From Tetmemena sp. SeJ-2015 (lineage: Eukaryota > Ciliophora > Spirotrichea > Sporadotrichida > Oxytrichidae), in assembly GCA_027382625.1 (NCBI GenBank), contig JAJKFJ010020978.1:62001-126000 (forward strand): a stretch of 64,000 bases of DNA, given 5' to 3'. Position 1 is the first letter of the stretch; each line of letters opens with the position of its first letter. The notes under the pieces were generated by a model. It did no database searches. It had not been told where the DNA came from and was given only the letters and a program-made list of their open reading frames with translations. A program made the position numbers and the translations under genes. This document shows positions 33,742 through 45,190 of the stretch, in pieces.

Positions 33742-36459
33742 ATGATGTTAATTTAGTCTACTTTCTACAACCTACCTAATTAACGACAATCGTATCCTAT
33801 TAGTAGCAGCAGTCGCCCATTATTGATCCAAATTAATAAGCAGCCTAGGACTCTATTGTACACTTATTTGGTCTTTTGATTGTACTTTAAACTATTGCTA
33901 GCACCAACAGAGTTGACACGTAATCTGAATCTCGGGCTCAGAGTGCAGCAACTGATGAAAAGGAATCAAAGAACTTTAGCTTACTAAGCTAGATTATTCA
34001 AGAGGAAGTGAAGACTCAAAAAAGAGCAGACTTTATAGAAAACTCTGAAAGTATGGAACATGTCCTTTAAACTGCAAGTATGGAAATTCTAAATACAGCA
34101 AACGCTAAGTAAGAGCAATCAAATGAAGCAGATGATGAGTCAGAGGAGAGCAGCGCATCTAAGGCACTTTAAAAAGATCAGAAAAGGATTTAGTATACTT
34201 GAAAAAATTGTATTGCAATAATTGGCATTTCCTTCATAGTTTAGTAGGTAGATGAACGAAGAGCAAGAAATATGAAGTAAGTGGAAATATTTTGAAATCA
34301 ATTTCTGATCATAGACAAGCCATTCTGATTACTAAACACTTACTTTGTAGACCAACCTATAAGTTGCATCCTGTGAATTTCTACAGGAAAGGCTAGACGA
34401 TTGATATAAGACTCCTCCCTCATATATTTTCCTTCTATGAACTCTAGTTAGAGATGGGGTGCTAACTACATCTTACAGAGACACAGAAATTTAAATTGTG
34501 ACAATATATTTATGATAATTCTTGCTCCAGAACTTCATTTTGTTCCTGGCTTTCAAAGAAAAGAAGTTTAAGAGAAAGAGACTAAATAAATATTCCTATG
34601 TGATGTTGGCGGGTTAGGGAGTGCCAGAACCTGAAGAAGATGAGGCAAATAATAACTAAAGAGGAGGAACTCCCTTAAAATATGTTCACTTTATATTAAC
34701 GCGCAGATCTGGAAGGATTTAAGCCACGAAAGCTTCAATGAACCATTATTCTCACATGGGTTTTGAAACTTACGATGGAACTAACTTAGGTGCAAATGGT
34801 CTCCCCATGAATAGAGATTCCTTAATAAATAAGGATGACCCTGCAGTGAATGGCTATCACTCTGATACGAGCTTAAGCTCAGTCATAAATGACGACAATG
34901 ACTACACTGCAAAATTAAGAGAAGTCAACACCAAGTATAATCTGAGACAGAGGACTATGTTCACTACACGTTTTGATGAGTACTAAGATTCATATGTGCC
35001 AAATTCTGCTACATCAGGAGAGTTTTTCACACAGGGCAGCGTCCTTGGGCCCTATTCTTAGTCAGTGTCAAAGTATGGCGCTATGAACTCTAGTGCAGTC
35101 AAGAGAAATAGCAAGCAACTCAAAAATCAGCTAGAGATTTAAAGAGCTAAGGACTAGGCTTACGAAAAGTTAGAAAACCACTAAAATTACTAAGCATTCA
35201 TCAAATTCCTTCAAGATAGGACATTGACTTTAAGTTTTAACTTTTCAGTTTAATTGAGTAGAGATGCTCTACAAGCCCCATAGTAAAGCATACTCAAAAA
35301 GAGAAGATATAGCAGCAGAGACAAGACAGATCTTGAAGAGGAAAAAATTCAACCTAATCATTTAGAGTAAGAAGATAGCTAATTAGTAGAGCTTAGAGAC
35401 GAATTTAAGAACCAAGACTCATCTAGCTTGCAATAGCCTATTTTAGATGAGTAAAGTCACTAGTTAAGCCTACTTATAGCTAGGATGAGTTTTTCAGATA
35501 GAGTAATCTTAAGCAATATCCTTATGATTTTGGATGAATATGTGAGTTAACTTGGCTGGCAATTGATCGAGGCTACTGAAAGCATAAGTATATTAGAGCT
35601 AACTAAGAGACTCACTTCTATTAGAAAGGTTTCTTTCATGCCAGAAACTCATGGCTAAGATATTCAAGATATCATTAGAAATGCTAAGTTATATTTTATC
35701 ATCTCAGGCTACATTTGGCATTTCTAAAGCCGTCTTCTTTCTCATTCTAAAGGCCAAGTTTCTTTGAAGCAGATGGGCAAAGTTATAAGAAGCTCCAAGT
35801 AGAATGTCGAAATGATGTCTAAAAGAGACAATCTGTACCTTCTTTACAAAAATGATAACTTACTAGTACAAGGGACAACCCTCACTCAAGGGTAATTAGA
35901 TCATGTGATAGATCAATATAATATGGACTTTATGGAACAACAGAAGGATAGGTATCACAACGAAGATGGAGAAATTTACTACACTTAGTAGACATAAGGA
36001 GCTGAAGAGTAGTTTAAAAATCAAGGCTCTTCAGACGGGAATAATAACTAGGGCTCATTAAGCTAAGAGGCCACTCTGATGCAAGACAGAACTTCAAAGA
36101 GTCAGGTCTCTACCAATAACCTACTCGAGGGATTAGATCTTTAATCTCCCTACAAGGCAATGGGAGGTAGCGCTCAGAAGTTTGTGAAGCGATGGTCTGA
36201 TGCAGACTATAAACGATTCTATGAGGCAGTAGAGAAATTTAAGGATTCTCAATTGGGCAATAAGAAAATTCACAAGTATATGGGTGAGCACATAGATCCA
36301 ATGCAAATCAAACATGAAAAGATAAGATATCTCAAAGAAAAGCGCAAGCAAGAAAAGTAGGAACTCATTAGAAAGATCAACGAAGCGCAGAACGTAATGC
36401 ACTAAGCAGATTGGATTATTTGCGAACAGCCAGTTGAACAAATTCAAAGATAAATGTGA
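33742..36459 (+). CDS. SANT/Myb-domain protein, possible TFIIIB B''-like
   Basis: The C-terminal region holds a SANT motif, KRWSDADYKRFYEAVEKF, then KDSQLGNKKIHKYMG and DPMQIKHEKIRYLKEKRK. The pattern W..D...FY.A...F..........Q. is typical of chromatin and transcription SANT domains. Upstream are long acidic, Ser/Gln-rich stretches open with TAA/TAG as Gln (about 34530-36459 in one frame). The part at 33742-34210 is separately open and may belong to the same gene through IESs at about 34210-34350 and about 34500. A role with RNA polymerase III or a chromatin complex is inferred from the SANT domain alone. Confidence 0.55.
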
Positions 36460-36869
36460 TATGAAAAAATGTATTTTCCTTCTTGAGTATTGTTCTTTTA
36501 CTAAAATTTCTAATTTATTTCCAAGGTTTTTGTAACGTTCTTTGGATAGAAGTAAAGATAGATCATGATAGAGAAGAAAAAATCAATTAACTATCTTTGT
36601 AAAATTATAAGTCCGATTTGAAAGTAGTAGCTCTCTTAAAGCAACCAGATTCATATCTTGCTTTTGATAAAATCTCTTTAGTTGTACATTCTTAATTATT
36701 TAATAGAACTTTTAATTTACAATTTGTTAAAATTTAATTAGAAAAGAGAAACAAATTATTCTTACTCAATCGCGATATAATCATTTCATAGATAATATTG
36801 GCAAAATTAATTTTTCTTGTTTGCATAAATCATTTATGGTTTTGAGTAGCTGCCCCTTTGTCAGAATTA
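36460..36869. other. AT-rich convergent spacer
   Basis: Lies between the stops of two convergent genes. No supported feature was seen. Confidence 0.65.
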
Positions 36870-39298
36870 TCAATGAATAAAATTATCCTTGGGCTTTTTT
36901 GATATCTTAAACAAACTCTTTATCTTACTAGCTGCATCAGGCCCCTTTATCTTTTACTAACTATTCTACACTACACTTATATCCTGACTCGGAGTGGACT
37001 AAGCAGCCTGCTTCTGCTTGTTCTTATTAAGTGAGGCTCCTCCTAGAATGCCCTTAAACTTTTTGCTATGAGAGTTTGCAACTGGAGTAGCTATTTCATT
37101 CCTCTGTTTCTCTTTGCTAGCGGTACTATTCCTACCCTCAGTCTTACAAAAAAAATGCTAAGTTCTAATTAAACTACCGAATTGAGTGGGTGTGGTTGAA
37201 GAAGTAGCTGATACTCCAAAGTGCTTTTCCTCCTCTTCATTATTTCCTGAGCCTATGCTTCCAGACTTCTATCTTGTCTCTAGCATTTAAATCCGCTCCA
37301 TGGCTTTCTCATATTTCTCAGCTGCTTGCTTAATCCTTATCATCAAGTTATCTCTCTCAAGATCCAAGGTGGCCCAATGCATCTTTGCGTTTATGAGCTG
37401 CTGTTCTATCTGAGATTTATCAATCAGTACCATCGAAAGCTTATTCTTCACATAGTTGTACTTATCCTTTATAGTAAAATCAAAAGGCATAGCTGCAAAC
37501 TCCTCTCTAGAATCGAAGGTGTTGGCGTTGGGATTATGATTTCCACTTATGAAGGAGTTTGAAGTCGGAGGGTTGAAAAACGACTAGGAGTTTTGGGCAT
37601 AGTTTACTCCAAAGATATCTTAGGCTTGCTCGTTTGCTTAGTCAATGAAGGAAGAGCTATACTAGACTGATCTAAACTTTTAAACTGCAAAAGGATCAGC
37701 TAGCAAGGAAGCTGGAGCTGCCTAGGCTGCAAAGGGATTCTAGTTTCTCTTTGGCAAGTGAGGGAATAGCTAGTCTTGGAGAGAACTTTTAGCCACTTCG
37801 TTATAATTTCTATCAACGCCATATCCTGGACAAATATTATTCATAAGATATTGAAAATGGACGGGCAGAGTCATGATATTGACGATCATTTAAAGTTTGG
37901 TTATTAGTTTAAAGTTCATCTTCTTCACCTGTAGTATTTGCGGACTTTTAGTAAAAATTCTAATTGTTAGATGAGTTTCCCAAAAAGTTGCCCATTTACT
38001 AATATTGCTACTGTTGAATCACTTGATTCTAATAATGTGATTGCTGCCGTAGGACATTCATTACATGCTGATACTCAATTAAAATTAAAGCTTTCATATG
38101 TTAAACTTATCCTAAACATCTTTGAGTTGTGCTCTGAGTTACTAATTTTCGAAATCTTCGGTCCTTTCTGAGCCATGTGCACTTTGGCTTTACTACTTAA
38201 GATGAGAAATAAGCAAGTCTTGGTTGTATTTTATTCCTCTAAGCTCGTCATTCTCTGACTTTAGCATATAAACTTGCTTCTGCAGTTATTCTAAATGAAA
38301 ATGAGACAAATTTAAGCTTACAAATCTGATCAGTCAGTGCTCTAACTTCTTGATCTTTATCTATGCTCGTATTCTGAATAGAAGATTGAAGTTAATTAGA
38401 GAATTTGAACTCTTCATTATTGCTTTAAGTAGAGCTTATGGAATTATTGTTATTAAGAGCCTTAATCAAGTTATCTATCTTCTTTTTAGGCACTTCTGCC
38501 GTCGTAATCGGTTAGGTCATTCTATTGTTTTGACTCTATATATCATATTTAGTATATACATATAACATCTTCTGGGAGCCCCTTGCATTCTAAGTTGGCT
38601 GGCTGGTCGATTTTTGGAAGTTTTGCTCAGGCGACTGATTCTTCTAGTTGTTCTAAATACGGACATTGGCCTTGTTGAATTTTATATCCTAAATATTCTT
38701 CTCACTTCTGGATTGCGCAAGTATTTTAGTACTTGGCTATGGGCAATCGACATTACTCTAAATGCTTTCTCTCTTCCTGCCACCCCTCATCAAAGGCTAG
38801 CCAGTGTTGCCTACAATTCCATTACTGGCTCTGTTGTTGGTGACTAGCCCGTTATTGCCTCCTCCTATACTTCCCCTCAGATCACTCATCTAGCTAACTC
38901 TGCTATCAGTTTCTTCGCTCACATAGGACTAACTTTGTGACTGCGATTATGACTAAGACTGAGAATGCGATTGAGAGGCGCACGATAAGGACATATCACT
39001 TGACGCAAGACCATCTCTGTCGAGCTACAACCGGTGGTGTCTCTCATCGCCATCCATGTGAAAAGACGGTAGATGTACCTACTCAACCACAGTCACTTGC
39101 ATACTCAGGAAAGCGTCTGAGTCGTATGGGCATTTAAGGACTTTCAAATTGATAGAGTGTGGTTAATAAAACATAATGTTCTCCCATGCCTCCGTTGAGT
39201 AGAAACTGAGACATTTCTAGTCTATTTATTCCAAATGCCTTTAAGGCTTAATGGTTTGAAGGATTCGACCCAACAGCTCTCTGATTGGGCTGACTCAT
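36870..39298 (-). CDS. Ser/Gln/Asn-rich protein with coiled coils
   Basis: From ATG at 39298 the minus strand reads MSQPNQRAVGSNPSNHQA, a Ser/Gln-repeat region (CASQSHSQSQSQSQSQSQ), DSRVSQMSDLRGSIGGGNNG, and a coiled coil interrupted by a 31-bp intron (DQEVRALTDQI joined to QQLQKQVYMLKSENDELRG). A second open part (about 37844-36870) has CPGYGVDRNYNEVAK, a coiled coil (NKLSMVLIDKSQIEQQL, ERDNLMIRIKQAAEKYEK) and a basic tail to TGA. The join across 37850-38130 is by IES and not resolved, so two genes remain possible. No family was recognised; a cytoskeletal scaffold is plausible. Confidence 0.55.
38291..38321 (-). other. 31-bp intron in coiled-coil gene
   Basis: Minus-strand GTAAGCTTAA...CATTTAG. 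Splicing continues the coiled coil heptads with no pointer repeat. Confidence 0.75.
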
Positions 39299-39837
39299 AT
39301 CTTGAATCTGAATACTTAGGGACAACTATATAAACAGAGTTTAGATATATCAAAGATAGATTGGAGTTTCTACTTTAAGATAGATTATCTACATCGATTA
39401 TAATCAAATACTAGCTCTCATCTCAATAAAAAATTAAAAAAGTAAAATTCATTTTTCAAAGTTATTATTTTTAAGTTAGTAAAATCTTTATAAAAAATTA
39501 ATTTTCCTAGCTTCTATCAGTACCAATAATAAAAATTATAAGATCGTAAAGTAGTTTTAAAGCTATCTATCATTAGAGGTGAATATAATTCCCTTAATTT
39601 AAGTAGAATAAGTCTCTTATTGAATTTAAGCTTACGGTGGCATTTAATTTTGCTTTATCAAAATTTAACTGACAAAAAAGAGCCAATTTTTAATTTAAAC
39701 TATTAAGAGAGAGTGCATTAAAATAATTGTCGTCATTTCTCGATGCGAGATTTAAAAATAGATAAAATTTTCTCTTTTTCAACTATCTTCGTTTTAAAAG
39801 TTGCATTTGAGTTATAATTTGTGAATGTTTTGACTTA
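39299..39837. other. AT-rich region, possibly 3' part of the next gene
   Basis: No convincing frame. Minus-strand exons of the unknown gene at 39839-40304 should continue here after a GTAAGT donor at 39838 but were not identified. Confidence 0.4.
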
Positions 39838-39838
39838 C

Positions 39839-40304
39839 ATATCTCTGGTCAAATGACTCATACTCGTAGGTTTTAAACCTGCAGACATAGGAGTAGGTAT
39901 GATAGATGGGAACTTGCTTTTAAGATGACTGCTGCTAATCAACAATGATCTTGTTCTAAGGCTGATTGAGTCTATTATCCTCTATAATTCAAAAGTTAAG
40001 TTAAACAGAGAGATATTTAAGATTATGGCAAGTTTAAATTGAACATATCACTTTCGCTTTAGGCTTAGGATAGAGTATGTAAATTTGCAGACTGGATTGG
40101 TAGGTGGGTAGTTTACTCAAAAAACCAAATCAGATGACGCCAATAACTTATTTATTACAGCTTATAAGTTAAAATTTCAAATGAGTGGTTTCTAAACTTA
40201 CCATCCTTGAGAATTGCTAAGAGCTCAGAGGGAGCGGGAATAGACGAGTGCAGGGCTAGAAGTTTGACTTCAATTCGGAAAGCCAACTGAGTTAATCCTT
40301 CCAT
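39839..40304 (-). CDS. Unknown small protein, 5' exons only
   Basis: Exon 1 starts MEGLTQLAFRIEVKLLALHS and reads to ELLAILKD. A 220-bp intron (GTAAGT...ATTATAG, 39982-40201) leads to exon 2, DEDNRLNQPQNKIIVDQQQ, then VPIYHTYSYVCRFKTYEYES and FDQRY before another GTAAGT donor. The stop was not found. No family was recognised. Confidence 0.5.
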
Positions 40305-40532
40305 CGCTAATTAATTATTCACAAATCAAATTAACCCTAAAATTCCTAAAACAAAGAAAACAAAATATCTGAAAGGTTTATTAATTAGAGGAATGATCTG
40401 ACACTCTTTACAATTCAGCTCTCTCTCTCTATCTATTTTCATATCAGACAATTCTGTAGCTCTTAAAAAGACATAGATAGGAATTTTTCATAAGATTATT
40501 ATAATAATTAAAGTAGACTTTAATAGAGAACA

Positions 40533-41662
40533 ATGTCCGAGAGAAAGGTACTAAACAAATACTATCCCCCTGACTTCGATCCCTCAAAATTGGCTAAGAT
40601 TAAGAGATCCAAGGACAAACAAGACAACGTGCGCATGATGCTGCCAATGTCTGTGCGTTGTAATACTTGCGGAAACTTCCTCTACATTGGCACAAAGTTT
40701 AACATGCGCAAGGAGACATGCTAGGACGATGACTACCTTGGTATCAAGATCTTAGGTTCTATTTCAAGTGTTCTCGCTGTTATGCCGAGCTCACTATGAA
40801 GACCGACCCAAAGAACCACGACTATGTGTGTGAACATGGAGCAACTAGAAACTACGAGCCGTGGAGGGACATTTAGCATGCTGAGAACGTGCTAAAGGCG
40901 AAGAGGTAGCTAGAAGATGATGATGCCATGAAAAGTTTAGAAAACAGGGGCTATGACTCAAAGCGAGAGATGGAAATCCTAGACGCTCTAGAGGAGGTCA
41001 AACAGATGAATAGAAGACTCGCAAAAGTTAATCATGAGGAGCTGCTTTTAAAGACATTAGCAAAGTATGATGAGGAAAAAGGTGCAGTTGAGAGATAGGA
41101 GAAAGAAGACAAGGAGAAGTTTGAGCAGATTAGGAACGAAAAATTAAAGTATAAGCGCATCGATGATACGGAGGACGGTGAAGGGTATGAGGATGGAGAA
41201 AATTTCGACAGAGATCTAGCCATCCTATATGGAGAAAAGAAGAAGGCAGGAAAGAAGGGGGAATTGAAGAATGTCAGTAATCCATATGAGTTCTTGGAGT
41301 AAATGCAAAACGATGAGACTGAGGATGTGAGTAGCAGTAGCGAAGATGAGAAAAATAGTGATGATGAAGAAGAGGAGCAGGTATAGATAAAGAACGGAAA
41401 GGATCTGTTAAATTAGTTTAAGCTTCCTGTCAAAAGAAAGGCTCCAGAGCAAAGTGAGTTCAAGAAACCTTTCCCATTAACTAAAGTTGCTATCAATAAA
41501 ATGCCTTTAAGTGTCGTTAAAAGAGCAGCCACAAATTAAACTCAAATTTAGCCTTAAATAAGTAACCCAAACCAATAAAAGCAATAGGAGACAACAGATA
41601 TCAAATCTCTCAGCTCGATGCTAGGAGGGTATGATTCTTCTAGCAGTGAAGAAGAGGCGTGA
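40533..41662 (+). CDS. YJU2: Splicing factor YJU2 (CWC16/CCDC94 family)
   Basis: [20 protein letters not shown] is the family start, followed by [54 protein letters not shown] and [14 protein letters not shown]. The two C-x2-C pairs form the zinc site. A charged coiled coil and acidic Ser-rich tail follow to TGA. YJU2 joins the spliceosome after Prp2 and promotes first-step catalysis. One frame break between YLGIKIL and RFYFKC fits no IES that respects homology and looks like a missing base near 40750. No TAA/TAG problem otherwise. Confidence 0.92.
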
Positions 41663-41802
41663 CTATGAAGCAATCTTTTATTTCATAAGGCCTTTAAGGA
41701 TTTGTAAAATTAATTAATCTCAAAAACTCGATAAATTTTTAATAGAGAAATGAATTGAAGAATGCGATTCCATATAGAAAATATACTTTATTCTTATAAT
41801 GC

Positions 41803-42524
41803 TCATTTCTTCTTATTGTCAACAAGCTTCACGCAGTTTCCAGTAGCAAAGAGCTTAAACTCCTCAAGAGTGATAGTCTCTTTATTTCTAAAGTACCACT
41901 TGATCAAGTTTTCAAACTCTCCCTTTTCAAATTTGAATCCCGCTCTCTCAATGAGTTCCTTAAAGTCCTCAATTGCTATCTAGTCAGTCTTTTTGTGTTT
42001 GATGCGATAGAATAATCGCTCGAGGAACATATCATATTGCTACTTGTCTGTGAATTCATGCTCGTTGAAAGTCTCAAATGACTGCATGAGCTTACAGAAG
42101 GAATTTTCGGATAAGTTACGACCACCATCAAAGGAGAAAGATTTCATAATTGAGACGAGTGAGTTGTAGAAACGAACCTCAGCCTCCTCATCATATTTAG
42201 TCTTGCAGGGGCGTTTCAACAAATTGACGACAAACTTTGCTGCACCTTCAATAGGAATGTAGTTATCTGTCTTGAAGTGGAACAGCAGAGTTCGAAAGAT
42301 CTATTAAGGTAATGAAATCAAATTTTATTGGAACAAAATAATTCGAACTTTATATTCTAGCTGCTACTACTTACATCTCTGTTAGTTATACCGTTGTTAA
42401 GAAGAGGGTTTATATTATCGTCCTTTATAGGCTTGGCCTGATTAGCTCCAGGCTGTTACTATGAATCTGCTTAGGGTGCATTAGGCTGTTACTGTTAGGC
42501 TGCTGCTGGCTTGGATCTCTCCAT
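41803..42524 (-). CDS. EF-hand-like protein of unknown role
   Basis: MERSKPAAAQQQQPNAPQAD opens a Gln-rich leader. After an intron come IFRTLLFHFKTDNYIPIEG, LKRPCKTKYDEEAEVRFYN and SLVSIMKSFSFDGGRNLSEN. The C-terminus has EF-hand-like helix-loop-helix units (KTDQIAIEDFKELIERAG, KWYFRNKETITLEEFKLF) whose loops are degenerate, so calcium binding is doubtful. It stops at TGA. A ciliary or cytoskeletal protein is plausible but not shown. Confidence 0.7.
42301..42374 (-). other. 74-bp intron in EF-hand-like gene
   Basis: Minus-strand GTAAGTAGT...CTTAATAG. It joins NGITNRD to IFRTLLFHF. Confidence 0.85.
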
Positions 42525-42639
42525 TCTTTAATTTTCTTTAATTTATATTCAACTTTAACAAAAATATCAGTAGTTAGTCATTTAAGAGTTCAATTAAAAT
42601 TAGAAATAGCATGAAATTAAATACTATCAATGGGTTATC

Positions 42640-44353
42640 TCAAAGCATTATTGTCAAGAAGAGTTCGCAAGATTGATGTTTGAGTACTTCCGAGCTACAG
42701 TTTGACTAAATTTGAAGCTCCCTCTAAGCATCCAGAAGCAACTTATCAGTTGAACGAAGAAATATTTTTTCAACTAATTTTAAAAAGAAAACTTGTATTT
42801 ACACTCTCTGGAAAACTGCAAACAGGAGATAAATGAATACAGCACAGCCAAATATTCCATGTAGGACTGCGAAACTTCGAGAGGGGGAGGCAAAGATTTC
42901 AAAGATCACCCAAGATATGATGTCGTCAGGCTTTGAAAAATGAGGGGTTCCGAAATCTGCCATTGCCTAGTAAAGCTTGTTTTTGTAAGTGACAAGTGAA
43001 GACTAATTATAAGAGGTGGCCAGATTCCAATTAGGAAATATTGAAGCTATTTGATCTTGCGATAATTGAGCCTAGTTACTTTAGTTGGCTGTAATAGTGG
43101 GTGACGACGACACTAAAGTTTACTGATTACCAAAGCTGTTTACTTGCTGAGGAGAGTTGATATTGATTGTTGTAGATGCGACTCCTTCTTGTTGATTGTT
43201 TCCAGGCATATTGAGTTGATGAGAGACTCCACTAGAAAGAGCTGCAGATATATCTTTCTAATTCAGGCCTTGCCATTTCCCAAGGAGCTGAGCGTTGAAC
43301 ATCAGCTCGAGATATCTGATTTACAGATAGTGTGAGCTTAAGATTAAAATTGAACACAGCCACATGAAAAAGGTAAATACAAGCAAAGCTTAGCTGTCGA
43401 AGTAAAGAGCGAAATCATTTGGAATAAATTTCACAACTATGAAAGAAGAATAGTAAGCCAGCTCAAAAGATTAACTCATAATGAGCTTGGATAAATGCAA
43501 GGCTTCATGGATAGAAGATGAATAGCGCATATTTTGGTTTGGCAAGATAGATGATCCCATGATATCATTGCCATTTGGAGATCCAATTTAACTAGTGTTC
43601 TATTCAATCAGGCTTGCCTTACTGTGAATACCAAAAATCATTGACTCAAACATCAACCTTCAGTAATTATTAAAAAGCTTTAAACTTACGGATATAGGAG
43701 GCAGATGAAATTAAAGAAAGTATTTTAGAAGAAAAGTCTACAGGTGACGAGTATTTGCAAGATCATCATTCCGAGCATGATTGCACTCATCAACATCTAT
43801 CTATCTTGCTACTTCTTTTTAGGCTGTGGCTGCTACTCCTGAAATGCTTTGCTTATTGCTGCTTATTAGCTCGTGAGTGTATTATTTATTGCTGCTGTTT
43901 TCTTATTGCTTTAAAGATTGACCTAACTAAGATTCATCAGAGTAGATTATGCATTTTATGTTGAGGAAACTTAATTGGTTATAGTTGTCTGAGGTGCATT
44001 CTTCCCTCTCCCCCACGAAGTGCCAAGACTTAGGTACTGATTATGTGCAATTATTTTGAGATATATGTTTCTGCCAAGCATCAACACTGTGAAGATGAAC
44101 AGGTCTATATTGATATACTCATAGTTCTATAATTATTAAAATAAGACAATATTCAAGGTACTTACATATTTGAAGACAAGTAGATTTACAAGCAAAAGCT
44201 AAATGATAGAGAATACAAAGAATTTTATGTCAAATCTTTATACATCATCATCATTAAAAATATTTATCTTAGCTTTTAAGAGGTTGACTTATTGTGATTA
44301 TCGACCTCTTAGTGCACCTTGGAAACATCAATTCCTCTAAAAGTCTCAGCCAT
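42640..44353 (-). CDS. Multi-pass membrane protein with polyQ loop
   Basis: The start is MAETFRGIDVSKVHQEVDNH, then membrane segments IKFFVFSIIQLLLVNLLVF, INIDLFIFTVLMLGRNIYL and LMSAIMLGMMILQILVTC. A Gln/Asn loop encoded largely by TAA/TAG/CAG lies between them. Then come a domain with MRYSSSIHEALHLSKLIMS, FELAYYSSFIVVKFIP, LLVFTFFMWLCSILIL, a Ser/Asn-rich loop, and a last helix SFAVLHGIFGCAVFIYLL. The stop is TGA at 42640. Two short introns are evident. No family was recognised; about seven helices in total. Confidence 0.65.
43658..43689 (-). other. 32-bp intron
   Basis: Minus-strand GTAAGTTTAA...TTACTGAAG. It joins ICLLYP to LMFESMIFG. Confidence 0.7.
44127..44165 (-). other. 39-bp intron
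   Basis: Minus-strand GTAAGTACC...AATTATAG. It joins LLVFKY to NYEYINIDLF. Confidence 0.8.
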
Positions 44354-44355
44354 GA

Positions 44356-45010
44356 TGTTTTAAAGCTACTAGTAGTTTGCAAACAGCAGGAGTGAGGAAG
44401 GCTAACTTGCTTGAGGTTAAGATTAGAAAGTTTAAATCTACTGTTGGATCAAAGAAGTCTGAGCTTGGTATAAATGATGCGTCCAGTAAGATGAGAAGCC
44501 TGTTTAGGATGGATTAGTATTCTACTGAACTTATTGGGGAATAGGGGCCGTCTAGACTTGCTGATGTTGCTAAATCGAGTTTACTTGCTATATCATCTGG
44601 GGGGAGTGAGTCAAATAGTAATGAGGCATCAACTAAGGTACAGATGAATTTTATAAATGGTATGATTATGAAGAGGGGCCTAGATTTTGGACGGTAGATA
44701 TTTGGCTAAGCATGTACTATTATCTAATCAAATTTACTATGATACATCTTTTATATATTTATTTTGAGATTATTAGAAGAGTTGAGAGTTAAGGATTGGA
44801 TGTTGCTTCAAAATTTGCTATTGAGTTTGTGCAATCTATTTACTGTTAGCGCCAGCAACAAGCGGGTTTGTGAGATTTTGAATTTAGGAAGGGGTTAAAT
44901 TTACGAAACCTTGAAAGCTAGGAATACCACTACCCATTTCTGAAGGTGACTAATGAGTTACTTAGTGCTAGATCTGAGCTGCCTACTATTTTTATTAAGC
45001 CGTCTTTCTG
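44356..45010 (+). other. Orphan coding-like block, no start codon
   Basis: From just after an in-frame TGA the plus strand reads about 120 codons without ATG: SLQTAGVRKANLLEVKIRKF, SKMRSLFRMDQYSTELIGEQ, FINGMIMKRGLDFGRQIF. Further blocks follow in shifted frames (SQGLDVASKFAIEFVQSIYC, LESQEYHYPFLKVTNELLS). TAA/TAG fit as Gln and composition is codon-like, so these look like internal gene segments separated by IESs. It abuts the start of the membrane-protein gene. It could be part of a scrambled gene whose ends are elsewhere, or of an eliminated element. Confidence 0.45.
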
Positions 45011-45190
45011 CCCATATTTTATATTAATATTTACACGATCCTTCAAATTTTTTATGTTCTAGAAGCCATTGTAGGAATTTAAAGTATAATTTAACTATTT
45101 ACACTACACTTGAAGCGAAGAGCCCATCAAAGTGAATTGATTTGATATTTTGTATACTATTTTTAGAGTAATTACCTTACTTTCTGAACA

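Noticed and set aside
37971..38171. Plus-strand frame starting MSFPKSCPFTNIATVES as a gene
   Set aside because: It is antisense to the coiled-coil gene and to its presumed IES; no motif.
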